Assembly (NCBI RefSeq): GCF_020832325.1
Contig: NZ_JAFIEU010000047.1
Coordinates: 186,001-250,000, forward strand
Direction: 5' to 3'
Source: Lunatimonas sp.
GTDB taxonomy: Bacteria > Bacteroidota > Bacteroidia > Cytophagales > Cyclobacteriaceae
DNA: 64,000 nucleotides
In this document: piece after piece, positions 8,667 through 17,668 of the stretch
How positions within the stretch are numbered: position 1 is the stretch's first letter
Layout: each line of letters opens with the position of its first letter
Position numbers and translations under genes: made by a program
The notes under the pieces: model-generated
Seen by the model: only the letters and a program-made list of their open reading frames with translations
What the model was told of the DNA's origin: nothing
Databases searched by the model: none

Positions 8667-9536
8667 TTACCGTTTCGTATAACGTTGCTGAAAGGAGCGC
8701 CAAGCCTCCATGGATTTTCGGAGTGCCTCCGAACAGTCCTGCTGTATGCCAAAACACTGCAAACCGAATATACCCTCATAGCCCGTATCTTTGAGATGCT
8801 GCACAAAGCGAAAGGTATCAAAACTTCCCTCTCCCAACGGCTGTATCAGTTGATCCCAGCCCATGGCCTGCGTATCCCCTGCGTCGGCACCGTGTATGGA
8901 AACCATCTTTAAATACGGTATCAGCCCCTCCACTTTTTGCTCCCACCCGGCTGATCCCTCCACCTTGAGAAGATGGCAAAGATTCAATGTCATGCCAAAG
9001 CGGGGATGTCCTACCAGCTTTACCAAATCCGCCGCGTGGGCCGTCGTCTCGCAATAAAACGCGTGATGGGGATATACAGCCAATTGGACCTGATATTCCT
9101 CCGCTTGCTGTGCCAATTCCCTAAACTTCTCCACAAAGATTCGATCCACTGCCGCATCCGGCGAGGCATTGTCATCCGCATGAACGTGCAGAGCTAGTAG
9201 TGTTTCGGTGCCTTTGAAAAGGTCTAACATGGCTTTCCAGTTGTCAGGCAGCACCACCTTTCCCTCTCTGAGGTATATTCCTACGTAAATCTCAGGTAGC
9301 CCCATCTCCCTAGCGTCCAGTTCCCTCTTTAGCGAAACCAGGTCCACAGACTCGTGGCCACCAAAGCCCCCATACCCCAATGCCGCAATCGCCTCCACTT
9401 GTTCCGGAGTGCCTTCGGGGCAATCCAACATGGTACGCATGCAGTTATTGAACGCATAGAGCGGATTATCCAACGCTTTGGGGGAGGTGCAGGCAGAAGC
9501 TGTTACCAAAAATAGAAAAACCAACAGTTTATTCAT
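8667..9536 (-). CDS. Sugar phosphate isomerase/epimerase-like TIM-barrel lipoprotein
   Basis: The 289-residue protein has a lipoprotein signal (lipobox SASAC, Cys16) and then a xylose-isomerase-like TIM barrel (AP endonuclease 2 superfamily). Metal-site style motifs are visible: LALHVHADDN, LAVYPHHAFYCET, FGMTLNLCHLLK and MVSIHGADAGD. An epimerase/isomerase fold exported to the envelope cannot be acting on cytosolic sugar phosphates. Relatives in Bacteroidota and in glycoside-cleaving systems act on keto-sugars, including elimination from 3-keto-glycosides. It opens the sulfatase/PQQ cluster and is divergent from the fdhF gene across 102 bases. Its activity is inferred, not shown; it could also be a simple periplasmic sugar epimerase. 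Confidence 0.8.
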   Translation of the reverse strand: MNKLLVFLFLVTASACTSPKALDNPLYAFNNCMRTMLDCPEGTPEQVEAIAALGYGGFGGHESVDLVSLKRELDAREMGLPEIYVGIYLREGKVVLPDNWKAMLDLFKGTETLLALHVHADDNASPDAAVDRIFVEKFRELAQQAEEYQVQLAVYPHHAFYCETTAHAADLVKLVGHPRFGMTLNLCHLLKVEGSAGWEQKVEGLIPYLKMVSIHGADAGDTQAMGWDQLIQPLGEGSFDTFRFVQHLKDTGYEGIFGLQCFGIQQDCSEALRKSMEAWRSFQQRYTKR

Positions 9537-9638
9537 GAATTAAACATACAATAACATAATTTTACTTCCAAAGACATTTACTGAAAAACCGTATTCCTTT
9601 CCATAAAGGAAACCCACCGTTTTTAAATCCATTGCAGC

Positions 9639-11921
9639 ATGTCCAAAGCAAAACCGTCCAAAGACCCAAAAGCCCGTACCCTACCGAACAGCGCTGCGGG
9701 ATTTCCTTCCATCTCTTCCGTGGCCTACCGCATCTGGGAGGAAACCTATGTGGGTCGGGGGGTGAAGACATTGTTCAAACTGAATCAGCCCAAAGGCTTT
9801 GATTGTCCGAGCTGTGCGTGGCCTGATCCGAACCCGGAGGACGTGTCATCCGTCGCCGAGTACTGCGAAAACGGGGCAAAGGCGGTAGCTTGGGAAATCA
9901 CTAAAAACCGAGTGGACCGGGCATTCTTCAAAAGGCACAGCGTACGCGAGCTATTGGCAATAAACGACCATTGGCTGGAAAAGCAAGGTCGCCTTACAGA
10001 ACCCATGATACTCCGGCCCGGAAGTGATTACTACGAGGCGGTGAGTTGGGAAACGGCTTTTTCCGAAATCGCCACCCACCTGCATAACTTGGAAAACCCC
10101 GATCAGTCCATCTGGTACACTTCCGGGCGCACCAGCAATGAGGCTGCTTTTTTGTACCAGACGTTTGTGCGCATGCTGGGAACCAACAACCTGCCCGACT
10201 GCTCCAACATGTGCCACGAGGCATCGGGAGTGGCCTTAAAGCAAACCTTGGGAATAGGAAAAGCCTCTGTTACCCTAGAGGATATCCGCCAAACCGAGGT
10301 GCTGATGATCTTGGGCCAAAACCCAGGCACCAACGCCCCGAGGATGCTCACCGAGCTCCAGAAGCTCAAACAGGCAGGCGGAAAGATCATCGCTGTAAAC
10401 CCCCTTCCCGAAGCAGGATTGATGGGGTTTCGGCACCCGCAAAAACCATGGGAGTGGATAGGTGAAGCCACCCAGCTTCAGGATATCTACCTTCCGGTGG
10501 GGATCAACGGCGACCTGGCTCTGCTGAAAGCGCTTCAGAAGATTTTGTGGGAAGCGGAAAAGAAACAGCCCGGCGAGATCTTTGACCAAACCTTCATACA
10601 ATCGCACACCAGCGGCTACAAGCAGCTAGTCGACCATTTGGACACCCTATCATTAGGCGATCTGATACTGGCATCCGGCCTTCCGGAGCAAGCTATCCGG
10701 GATACTGCCGAGCTGATGATGCATTCCAAGCGCATCATCATAGCTTGGGCCATGGGCATTACCCAACAGCGAAATGCAGAAAGCACCATTCGTGAAATCG
10801 TTAACCTACTGCTTCTCAAAGGTGCGATGGGGAAGCCGGGTGCAGGCACACTGCCTGTAAGAGGGCATTCCAACGTTCAGGGAGACCGTACCATGGGTAT
10901 TTGGGAAAAAATGCCGGAACCATTCATGGCAAAACTGGGCGCAGCCTTTTCGTTTCATCCTCCCCAAAAAGAGGGATTCGGAACGGTTCAGTCTATACAA
11001 GCCATGCTAGATGGTCAAGCTAAGGTGTTTTTCGGTATGGGCGGCAACTTCGCACTCGCAACTCCCGACACCGAACGGGTGGTAGAGGCCCTACAGTCCT
11101 GTGAGTTAACCGTGCATGTGTCTACCAAATTAAACCGAAGCCACCTCATCCATGGAAAAACGGCGCTGATCCTCCCCTGCCTTGGCAGAACCGAAGAGGA
11201 CCACACCGCCCACGGGCGCCAGTTTGTCAGCACCGAAGATACCGCCGGCAGGGTGCGGATGTCGATGGGGGATCTGCCTGCCGCTTCACCCCAGTTAAAA
11301 AGTGAGGTCGCCATCGTCTGCGGTTTGGCCAGAGCGACATTGGGCGCACAACACCCCACACCATGGGAAGACTATGCCGCAAATTACGACCTTATCCGAG
11401 ACAAAATCGAAGCGGTGATTCCCGGATTTGAACAATATAACCAGCGAGTAAGGCAGCCTGGTGGATTTTTTCTGCCCAATGGGGCCAGGGATCGGAATTT
11501 TCAAACGCCTGACGGAAAGGCCCACTTTACCGTGAACGAATGGCTACCACCCTCCATACCGTCCGACCGATTCATCCTCATGACCTTGCGAAGCCACGAC
11601 CAATTCAACACCACCATTTACGGAAACGATGACCGGTATAGGGGCATACGGGACAGTAGAGAGATCGTGATGATGCATCCCGATGACATGAAACGCAAGG
11701 GGCTGAAGGCCATGGAAAAAACCCGGATCACCAGCTATTTTCAAGGCGAACTCCGCCATCTCGAGGGTTTCGCTGCGATTCCTTACGACATCCCCGCTGG
11801 TTCCGCCGCCATGTATTTCCCCGAAGGCAACGTATTGGTGGCATTGAACAGTCATTCCCCTGAAAGCCACTGCCCCGCCTCCAAGTACATCGAAGTACGT
11901 ATCGAAAAACTAGCTCCATGA
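9639..11921 (+). CDS. FdhF/YdeP-family molybdopterin oxidoreductase
   Basis: The 760-residue protein is a bis-MGD molybdopterin oxidoreductase of the YdeP branch, related to the formate dehydrogenase catalytic subunit. Visible parts are an N-terminal two-cysteine motif FDCPSCAWPDP (Cys56, Cys59), the MWYTSGR-like IWYTSGRTSNEAAFLYQ stretch, a likely molybdenum ligand Cys192 in SNMCHEASG, and MILGQNPGTNAPRML. The C-terminal molybdopterin-binding beta-barrel includes LMTLRSHDQFNTTIYG. Formate dehydrogenase H has selenocysteine at the metal; here a cysteine is used. No signal peptide is present, so it is cytoplasmic. Its stop overlaps the fdhD start by four bases (ATGA). The electron partner and substrate are unknown: no ferredoxin, diaphorase or quinone subunit lies nearby. 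Confidence 0.9.
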   Translation: MSKAKPSKDPKARTLPNSAAGFPSISSVAYRIWEETYVGRGVKTLFKLNQPKGFDCPSCAWPDPNPEDVSSVAEYCENGAKAVAWEITKNRVDRAFFKRHSVRELLAINDHWLEKQGRLTEPMILRPGSDYYEAVSWETAFSEIATHLHNLENPDQSIWYTSGRTSNEAAFLYQTFVRMLGTNNLPDCSNMCHEASGVALKQTLGIGKASVTLEDIRQTEVLMILGQNPGTNAPRMLTELQKLKQAGGKIIAVNPLPEAGLMGFRHPQKPWEWIGEATQLQDIYLPVGINGDLALLKALQKILWEAEKKQPGEIFDQTFIQSHTSGYKQLVDHLDTLSLGDLILASGLPEQAIRDTAELMMHSKRIIIAWAMGITQQRNAESTIREIVNLLLLKGAMGKPGAGTLPVRGHSNVQGDRTMGIWEKMPEPFMAKLGAAFSFHPPQKEGFGTVQSIQAMLDGQAKVFFGMGGNFALATPDTERVVEALQSCELTVHVSTKLNRSHLIHGKTALILPCLGRTEEDHTAHGRQFVSTEDTAGRVRMSMGDLPAASPQLKSEVAIVCGLARATLGAQHPTPWEDYAANYDLIRDKIEAVIPGFEQYNQRVRQPGGFFLPNGARDRNFQTPDGKAHFTVNEWLPPSIPSDRFILMTLRSHDQFNTTIYGNDDRYRGIRDSREIVMMHPDDMKRKGLKAMEKTRITSYFQGELRHLEGFAAIPYDIPAGSAAMYFPEGNVLVALNSHSPESHCPASKYIEVRIEKLAP

Positions 11922-12796
11922 CCAAATTGATCGCACCGGTGAAAAAACTTCCGGTTTATACGGTGGAACGAAATGGGAACTCGATCCAAGCGATACCGGA
12001 TCTGGTAGCCGTGGAGGAACCTCTGCAAATTCGACTACAGTGGGAACGTGCAGGCAACTGGCAGGAAAAAAACCTCTACGTAACCATGCGCACCCCCGGC
12101 CATGACTTTGACCTGGCGATGGGGTTTCTATTGGCGGAGGGTATCATTCAACGGATGGAGGATGTCCTCTTCATGCGGTACTGCAAACGCGTGAAAGTGG
12201 AAGAAGAGGGAAACGTGGTCATTGTACGGCTAGCACCGGACACGATTTGCGACTTAAGCCACACCGATCGCAATTTCCTGACCAACTCCAGTTGCGGGGT
12301 ATGTGGAAAATCCAGTATCGACGCCATCTATGGCAGGCTAGCCGAGCACCCCATTGCGCCAAGTGCAGTTATTTTGCCGGAAGTAGTCTATGTATTGAGT
12401 AGCTATTTGGATCAGGAACAGACCGGATTCAAGTACACGGGCGGTCTGCATGCTGCCGGCCTGTTTGACCTTTCCGGGCAAGGGTTACTCGTTCGGGAAG
12501 ACGTTGGCAGGCACAATGCCTTGGATAAATTAGTAGGTGCTTCCTACCGCGAAGGGCTCTTGCCGAATTCATCCCGCATCGTGTTGCTAAGTGGAAGAGT
12601 GAGTTTCGAGTTGGTTCAGAAAACGGCTGTGGCCGGCGTCTCGGTATTAGCCGCACTCGGTGCACCGAGCAGTTTGGCGATTGACCTCGCCCAAAAAACC
12701 GGCATAACGCTTATAGGATTTTTGAAGAAAGACCGGTTCAACTGCTATTCCCATCCAGAAAGGATACATGGAGTGGGTGGAAAAAATAGTAAATAA
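11918..12796 (+). CDS. fdhD: Formate dehydrogenase accessory sulfurtransferase FdhD
   Basis: The 292-residue protein matches FdhD, which carries a sulfur atom from a cysteine desulfurase to the molybdenum cofactor of formate-dehydrogenase-type enzymes. The key CGVC motif is at residues 126-129 (LTNSSCGVCGKSS), and conserved stretches MRTPGHDFDLAMGFLLAEGI, FKYTGGLHAAGLF and VREDVGRHNALDKLVG are all present. It starts inside the stop codon of the preceding molybdoenzyme, so the two are translationally coupled and FdhD very likely matures that enzyme. It is somewhat longer at the N-terminus than the E. coli protein. A strong bidirectional terminator follows. Confidence 0.95.
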   Translation: MTKLIAPVKKLPVYTVERNGNSIQAIPDLVAVEEPLQIRLQWERAGNWQEKNLYVTMRTPGHDFDLAMGFLLAEGIIQRMEDVLFMRYCKRVKVEEEGNVVIVRLAPDTICDLSHTDRNFLTNSSCGVCGKSSIDAIYGRLAEHPIAPSAVILPEVVYVLSSYLDQEQTGFKYTGGLHAAGLFDLSGQGLLVREDVGRHNALDKLVGASYREGLLPNSSRIVLLSGRVSFELVQKTAVAGVSVLAALGAPSSLAIDLAQKTGITLIGFLKKDRFNCYSHPERIHGVGGKNSK

Positions 12797-12863
12797 TCCC
12801 CACATGAAGCTTGCTAAAAGTGCAGCTCAAAAACTTTATCACCTACTTCAAAGGTACAGAGGG

Positions 12864-12911
12864 AAAACAGCTTAAAAAATACCCTGATCGGGGTATTTTT
12901 TAAGCTGTTTT
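12864..12911. terminator. Bidirectional rho-independent terminator between fdhD and the MATE gene
   Basis: A perfect 21-bp stem spans 12864-12884 and 12891-12911 around a six-base loop (TGATCG). It has AAAA on the left flank and a T-run on the right. Because both arms end in A/T runs it can stop transcripts from fdhD (+) and, on the other strand, from the MATE exporter gene (-), which converge here. Confidence 0.92.
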
Positions 12912-13033
12912 TTTCACCATACACCTAATTAATAGTCCTTTTTCAAGAAATGACCGTTTTTTTGATTTTTCTCATTGTAAAATGACCGGCCATACCAGAC
13001 CAATTTTTGCGGGAATATGGGATCGGATGGGGC

Positions 13034-14431
13034 CTAAACCAGCGTCTTTTTCCAATGCCCCTTTCGGAAAAACCAGAGTGCTACCAGGGCATGCAGGGAG
13101 TGGCAAAAAGCAATCACCATAAAAATCCCATCTGCCCGCAGCCCCGTATACTGCGCAACGATAAACGCCAAAGGTATCTCCAAACACCAAAAAACACCGA
13201 TATTGATATAGGCGGGAGTTTTGGTATCCCCTGCACCGTTAAAGGCTTGTACCATGACCATCCCTACCGCAAAAAACACGTAGCCCAACACCGTAATTTT
13301 CAATCCCTTCGCAGCCACCTCCACCACCTCGGGAATATCGGTAAACCAGCCTACGATCACATCCGCAAAAAGCAGGTAGACCGCCGTCACCACGGCCAAA
13401 AAAATCAGGTTGTACCGTGCTGTGTAATAAGCAGATAACTCTGCCCTGAAATATTTTCCCGCGCCCAAGCTTTGGCCCACCAACGTGGAGGCAGCGGCAG
13501 AAAGTCCCCATGCCGGCATCAGGCTAAATAACAAAATCCGAAAGGCGATCGTGTAGCCTGCCATCGTGGCACTACCATACGTAGCCGCAAGCCGTGTCAG
13601 AAAGATCCAAGCCGCGCCATCTACCAAAAACTGCCCCATGCCTCCGGCTGAGATAGAGACGATATTCTTCAACGTTTTCCAACGGACTTTCAGGTTTTTG
13701 GAGGTAATTGTGAGCCTGTGCTTGCCATTGACCAAGTGGTAAACTTGGTACACAACCCCTACCGAACGTCCCAGTGTGGTAGCCCAGGCAGCGCCCTCCA
13801 AACCAAAGCCCTCGAAACTGCCCCACCCAAATATCAACAGGGGATCCAATAAAATATTCAGCCCATTGGAAATCCAGAGGGCCCTCATGGCCAAGTGAGG
13901 CTGACCTGCACCTCTAAAAATCCCGTTGATCAGGAAAAGCAGCAGGATAGCCATATTGCCGGCCATGATGATTCTGGTAAACCCAGTACCTGTCGCAACC
14001 AAGTCCGGTTCCGCTCCCATAAGCACCAGTAGTTCCTCTGCATACACAAACCCCGCCATGCCCATGGCCGCTGAGGATACCACCCCTACCAGCAATAACT
14101 GAAAAGACACCGTACCGGCCCGTTGGTAGTCCTTTTCCCCGAAACGACGGGCAACCAGGGCTGTACCAGCCATGCTGACGCCAACCCCCACCGAATAGAT
14201 GATCGTCAACATCGCCTCGGTGAGTCCAACGGTGGCGATGGCATGTTCACCCAACTTGCCCACAAAGAAAATATCCACCACTGCAAACAGTGACTCCATC
14301 AACATCTCCAGAATCATAGGGACCGCCAATAAAAAAATGCCGGTCTTTAAGGAAATCCGGGTATAATCCTGCTCCTGACCACGGATAGCCTCTTTAAAGA
14401 GGGTGAAAAAAAGCCTGATGCGCTGCGCCAT
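13034..14431 (-). CDS. MATE-family multidrug/cation efflux transporter
   Basis: The 465-residue protein has about twelve hydrophobic helices in two similar halves, as expected for MATE (NorM/DinF-type) exporters. Typical sequences include the VPMILEMLMESLFAVVDIFF stretch in helix 1, GEHAIATVGLTEAM, GVGVSMAGTALVARRFGEKD, and in the second half LVGQSLGAGK and FNGAGDTKTPAY. Such transporters export drugs and metabolites across the inner membrane using a Na+ or H+ gradient. It is a stand-alone gene, ended by the bidirectional terminator at 12.9 kb and preceded by a good promoter-like element at 14457-14484. Substrates cannot be predicted. Confidence 0.92.
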   Translation of the reverse strand: MAQRIRLFFTLFKEAIRGQEQDYTRISLKTGIFLLAVPMILEMLMESLFAVVDIFFVGKLGEHAIATVGLTEAMLTIIYSVGVGVSMAGTALVARRFGEKDYQRAGTVSFQLLLVGVVSSAAMGMAGFVYAEELLVLMGAEPDLVATGTGFTRIIMAGNMAILLLFLINGIFRGAGQPHLAMRALWISNGLNILLDPLLIFGWGSFEGFGLEGAAWATTLGRSVGVVYQVYHLVNGKHRLTITSKNLKVRWKTLKNIVSISAGGMGQFLVDGAAWIFLTRLAATYGSATMAGYTIAFRILLFSLMPAWGLSAAASTLVGQSLGAGKYFRAELSAYYTARYNLIFLAVVTAVYLLFADVIVGWFTDIPEVVEVAAKGLKITVLGYVFFAVGMVMVQAFNGAGDTKTPAYINIGVFWCLEIPLAFIVAQYTGLRADGIFMVIAFCHSLHALVALWFFRKGHWKKTLV

Positions 14432-14456
14432 CTGTACGGATTGGTTTGCAATTCGG

Positions 14457-14484
14457 CAAAGCTACTGCATTTCTAGTCGACAAA
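14457..14484 (-). promoter_or_regulatory. Candidate Bacteroidota-type promoter of the MATE gene
   Basis: Read on the minus strand, TAGCTTTG (complement of 14457-14464) matches the Bacteroidota -7 consensus TAnnTTTG exactly. A TTTG (complement of 14481-14484) lies 16 bases upstream as a possible -33 element. The spacing is a little shorter than usual. It sits 26 bases ahead of the start codon. Confidence 0.45.
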
Positions 14485-14531
14485 AAAAATAAATATATCC
14501 TTTGCTGTATCTATCGCTTCGGCCATACTCC

Positions 14532-14551
14532 TGTAGGGGCTAGCACCTACA
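14532..14551. repeat. 20-bp near-palindrome, possible REP-like element
   Basis: TGTAGG-G-GCTAGC-A-CCTACA is a hairpin with a single mismatched pair around a GCTAGC core. It is followed by ATCCGTGGGTTACG and further small palindromes (CGTGCACG, GGTACC) up to ~14585. There is no T-run, so it is not a typical terminator. It lies between two same-strand genes and may be a dispersed intergenic palindromic repeat; only one copy was noticed in this window. Confidence 0.35.
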
Positions 14552-14606
14552 ATCCGTGGGTTACGTCGTGCACGGTACCGCATCCTTGCCGGTTGTACTT
14601 CACTAT

Positions 14607-15083
14607 TCATTGGATCACTTCCAACACATGAGCAGTTGAACTGGAGACCATCTCCCAGCTATCCACTTCGAGAGAAAGGCGCACAAGCATACCTGGTACA
14701 AAAAGTATGGAAGAATCCCCGCTCAAATATCCTTGGAGGTGGGAAATCCCCGGATTATGCCCGATCACCAACACATCGTGGTAGCTATCGGAGATGCGGT
14801 GGACGGCCTGTAAAAGATTGCCCAACGAGGCCTCGTATATCGATCGATCCGCGGATTTTTCACCCAACGCTACATCCTCCGCCAATAGCTCCATGGTCTG
14901 GGTAGTCCGCTTTGCAGGGCTATAGAGCGTAAAGTCGAAGAAAACACCGCTGGATACCAATAGATTTTTCAGGCGGGTTAATTGCACGATGCCGTCGGGA
15001 GTAAGTGCACGATGGTAGTCGTTTCGGATGCCTTGGCCCATAGCCGCTTCCCCGTGCCGAAGTAATGTCAGCGTTTTCTTCAC
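14607..15083 (-). CDS. SixA-like phosphohistidine phosphatase / histidine phosphatase family
   Basis: The protein starts with KKTLTLLRHGEA, the RHG signature of the histidine phosphatase superfamily, whose histidine takes the phosphate during catalysis. A second conserved stretch, VLVIGHNPGISHL, supplies the other active-site histidine. At 158 residues it is the size of SixA, which removes phosphate from HPt histidines, or of small relatives with unknown targets. The GTG at 15081-15083 is chosen because it places the RHG motif near the N-terminus as in the family; an earlier in-frame start at 15138-15140 would add 19 residues that look non-coding. The gene runs away from topA across a short intergenic space. 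Confidence 0.85.
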   Translation of the reverse strand: MKKTLTLLRHGEAAMGQGIRNDYHRALTPDGIVQLTRLKNLLVSSGVFFDFTLYSPAKRTTQTMELLAEDVALGEKSADRSIYEASLGNLLQAVHRISDSYHDVLVIGHNPGISHLQGYLSGDSSILFVPGMLVRLSLEVDSWEMVSSSTAHVLEVIQ

Positions 15084-15242
15084 GTGTCGTTTTTTATCCA
15101 AGAATACGCAATTTCTATGCAAAATAACACGGCATACCAAAAATTGCCTTGCCCGAATATTTGCACAAGATTATTATGACCTCTATTTTTAGCCCAAATT
15201 TAAAAGAAACGTGCTGTTTCTGCCGAAAACGAAAAACATACG

Positions 15243-17567
15243 ATGCCAAAAAACTTAGTCATAGTCGAATCTCCAGCCAAGGCCAAAACCATCGAAGGGT
15301 ATCTGGGTAAGGACTTTAAGGTTGCTTCCAGCTACGGTCACGTACGTGACTTACCCAAGGGAGAACACGCCATTGACATCAAGAACAACTTCAAGCCCAC
15401 ATACGAAGTTACCGCTGACAAAAAGGAGGTGATCAAAGAATTGAAGAAATTGGTGAAGGAAGCGGAAACGGTCTATCTAGCCAGTGACGACGACCGCGAA
15501 GGAGAGGCCATTTCTTGGCACCTTAAAGAGGTATTGGGCCTGAAGGATGAAAACAGCAAACGGATCGTTTTTAGGGAAATCACGAAGTCTGCAATCGCCA
15601 AGGCGATGGAAAATCCCCGAACCATAGACATAGACCTGGTAAACGCCCAGCAAGCCCGCCGCATCCTTGACCGGCTGGTAGGTTTTGAGCTTTCACCGGT
15701 ACTTTGGAAAAAAATCAAGGCCGGTCTATCCGCCGGACGCGTGCAATCGGTCGCCGTGCGTTTCATCGTGGAACGGGAACGGGAAATTGAAAAATTTAAG
15801 TCGGTTTCCTCCTACCGGATTACTGCGATCTTTGACGCAGGGGGGAAACCGCTCCATGCCGAGCTACCCAAGAAATTTGACAACAAAGAGGAAGCAGAAG
15901 AGTTTTTGAAAAAATGCCTGGAGGCCTCTTTCTCGGTAAAATCACTGGAAACCAAACCGGCCAAAAAATCCCCGGCAGCTCCGTTTACCACCTCTACCCT
16001 TCAGCAGGAGGCCAGCCGTAAGCTCTATTTCTCGGTAGCGCAAACGATGAACATCGCGCAGAAGCTGTATGAATCGGGTAAAATCACCTACATGAGAACG
16101 GATAGCGTGAACCTTTCGGAGGAAGCCCTTTCCGGCGCTGAAAATGCCATCGTAAGTTCTTACGGAAAAGAATTTCACCAAAAGCGCAAATTTGCTGCCA
16201 AATCCGAAGGCGCACAGGAGGCGCACGAAGCCGTGAGGCCCACCGACTTTTCGGTTTCAGAAGCCGGGGCCGACCGAAACGAGCAGCGCCTGTACGACCT
16301 CATATGGAAACGGGCCATCGCATCCCAGATGGCAGATGCCCGATTGGAAAAAACCAACGTCACGATAGCTGTATCCAACACCGACGAACATTTGGTAGCC
16401 AATGGGGAAGTGATCAAGTTTGAAGGCTTCCTAAAAGTCTATCTGGAAAGTACCGAAGACGACGAGGAGGACGAAGAAAAAACCGGCAGGGGCATCCTAC
16501 CCCCACTAACCGAGGGCCAAAAACTGGACCTCCGGGAAATGAAAGGCCGGCAAAGCTTTTCCAGACCTCCGGCGCGGTATACAGAGGCCTCGCTGGTTAA
16601 AAAACTGGAAGAAATGGGGATCGGTAGACCCTCTACCTACGCGCCCACCATTTCCACCATTCAAAAGCGAAATTACGTGGTGAAAGAATCCCGTGATGGA
16701 ACGTCGAGAAAATACACCGAAATGGTGATCTCCGGTGGTAATTTTGTAGAAACCGAAAAAACAGAGATTACCGGAGCGGACAAAAACAAGCTGTTCCCCA
16801 CCAACATTGCCATGGTAGTAAACGATTTTTTGGTGGAGCATTTCCCCAATGTAATCGACTACTCATTCACCGCCAAGGTTGAAAAGGAGTTTGACCACAT
16901 TGCCCATGGCGAGCAGCGCTGGGATGACATGATCCAAAACTTCTATTCTTCCTTCCATACCAAAGTGGAAGAAACCGAAAACATCAAACGCGAAGACGTA
17001 AATTCTTCCCGTGAACTAGGGGTGGATCCAAAAACCGGTAAAAAATTGATTGCTCGGCTGGGCAAATTCGGCCCTTTGGTGCAGATTGGCGAGCAGGAAG
17101 ATGAGGAAAAACAATTTGCCAGCCTGAAGAAGGGTCAATTCATCGAAAGCATCACCCTAGAGGATGCGCTAGAGCTTTTCAAACTGCCCAGAGACGTTGG
17201 CTTTTTTGAAGATAAAAAAATCGTAGCTGCCATCGGACGATTTGGTCCCTATATCCGACATGACAGCAAATTCGTTTCCTTGGCCAAGGAATACGATCCC
17301 CTTTCTATCACCGAAGAGGAAGCTATACAGCTCATTAAAGACAAACGGGAAGCCGACGCGAAAAAGCACATCAAAAGCTTTGACGAAAATCCGGAAATCG
17401 AAATCCTAAACGGACGCTGGGGCCCTTATATCAAGTTTGGAAAAAACAATTTCAAAATCCCCAAGGATAAAGAGGCAGAAAAATTGTCTTATGCGGAGAC
17501 CGTTGAGATCATCGAGAATCAGCCGGAACCCAAAAAAGGAGGACGTGGCTTCAAGCGGAAGAAATAG
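15243..17567 (+). CDS. topA: DNA topoisomerase I
   Basis: The 774-residue protein is a type IA topoisomerase that relaxes negative supercoils. It begins with the Toprim motif LVIVESPAKAKTIEGYLG, has DDDREGEAISWHL as the acidic metal site, and the catalytic tyrosine is Tyr283 in KITYMRTDSVNLS. The GRPSTYAPTISTIQ segment is also typical. Instead of the zinc ribbons of the E. coli enzyme, the C-terminus carries glycine-rich repeats (LGKFGPLVQIGEQ, IGRFGPYIRHDSK, NGRWGPYIKFGK), as usual in Bacteroidota and many other phyla, ending in a basic tail GGRGFKRKK. A strong terminator follows 26 bases after the stop. Confidence 0.97.
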   Translation: MPKNLVIVESPAKAKTIEGYLGKDFKVASSYGHVRDLPKGEHAIDIKNNFKPTYEVTADKKEVIKELKKLVKEAETVYLASDDDREGEAISWHLKEVLGLKDENSKRIVFREITKSAIAKAMENPRTIDIDLVNAQQARRILDRLVGFELSPVLWKKIKAGLSAGRVQSVAVRFIVEREREIEKFKSVSSYRITAIFDAGGKPLHAELPKKFDNKEEAEEFLKKCLEASFSVKSLETKPAKKSPAAPFTTSTLQQEASRKLYFSVAQTMNIAQKLYESGKITYMRTDSVNLSEEALSGAENAIVSSYGKEFHQKRKFAAKSEGAQEAHEAVRPTDFSVSEAGADRNEQRLYDLIWKRAIASQMADARLEKTNVTIAVSNTDEHLVANGEVIKFEGFLKVYLESTEDDEEDEEKTGRGILPPLTEGQKLDLREMKGRQSFSRPPARYTEASLVKKLEEMGIGRPSTYAPTISTIQKRNYVVKESRDGTSRKYTEMVISGGNFVETEKTEITGADKNKLFPTNIAMVVNDFLVEHFPNVIDYSFTAKVEKEFDHIAHGEQRWDDMIQNFYSSFHTKVEETENIKREDVNSSRELGVDPKTGKKLIARLGKFGPLVQIGEQEDEEKQFASLKKGQFIESITLEDALELFKLPRDVGFFEDKKIVAAIGRFGPYIRHDSKFVSLAKEYDPLSITEEEAIQLIKDKREADAKKHIKSFDENPEIEILNGRWGPYIKFGKNNFKIPKDKEAEKLSYAETVEIIENQPEPKKGGRGFKRKK

Positions 17568-17592
17568 ACAGATGGATGATTCACGACTAAGA

Positions 17593-17625
17593 GCGGCTGC
17601 AACTGTATGCAGCCGCTTTTTTTTT
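17593..17625 (+). terminator. Rho-independent terminator of topA
   Basis: A perfect GC-rich 9-bp stem, GCGGCTGCA (17593-17601) and TGCAGCCGC (17608-17616), with a six-base loop is followed by nine T residues. It ends the topA transcript. Confidence 0.95.
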
Positions 17626-17668
17626 AGCCTGCTGTAAGAAATCCCTTACTACCCATCAAACCCACACC

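Noticed and set aside
3622-9536. The three sulfatases considered as recent tandem duplicates
   Set aside because: Signature variants (CSPSR, CAPSR, CGASR) and surrounding motifs place them in different subfamilies; they are not recent copies.
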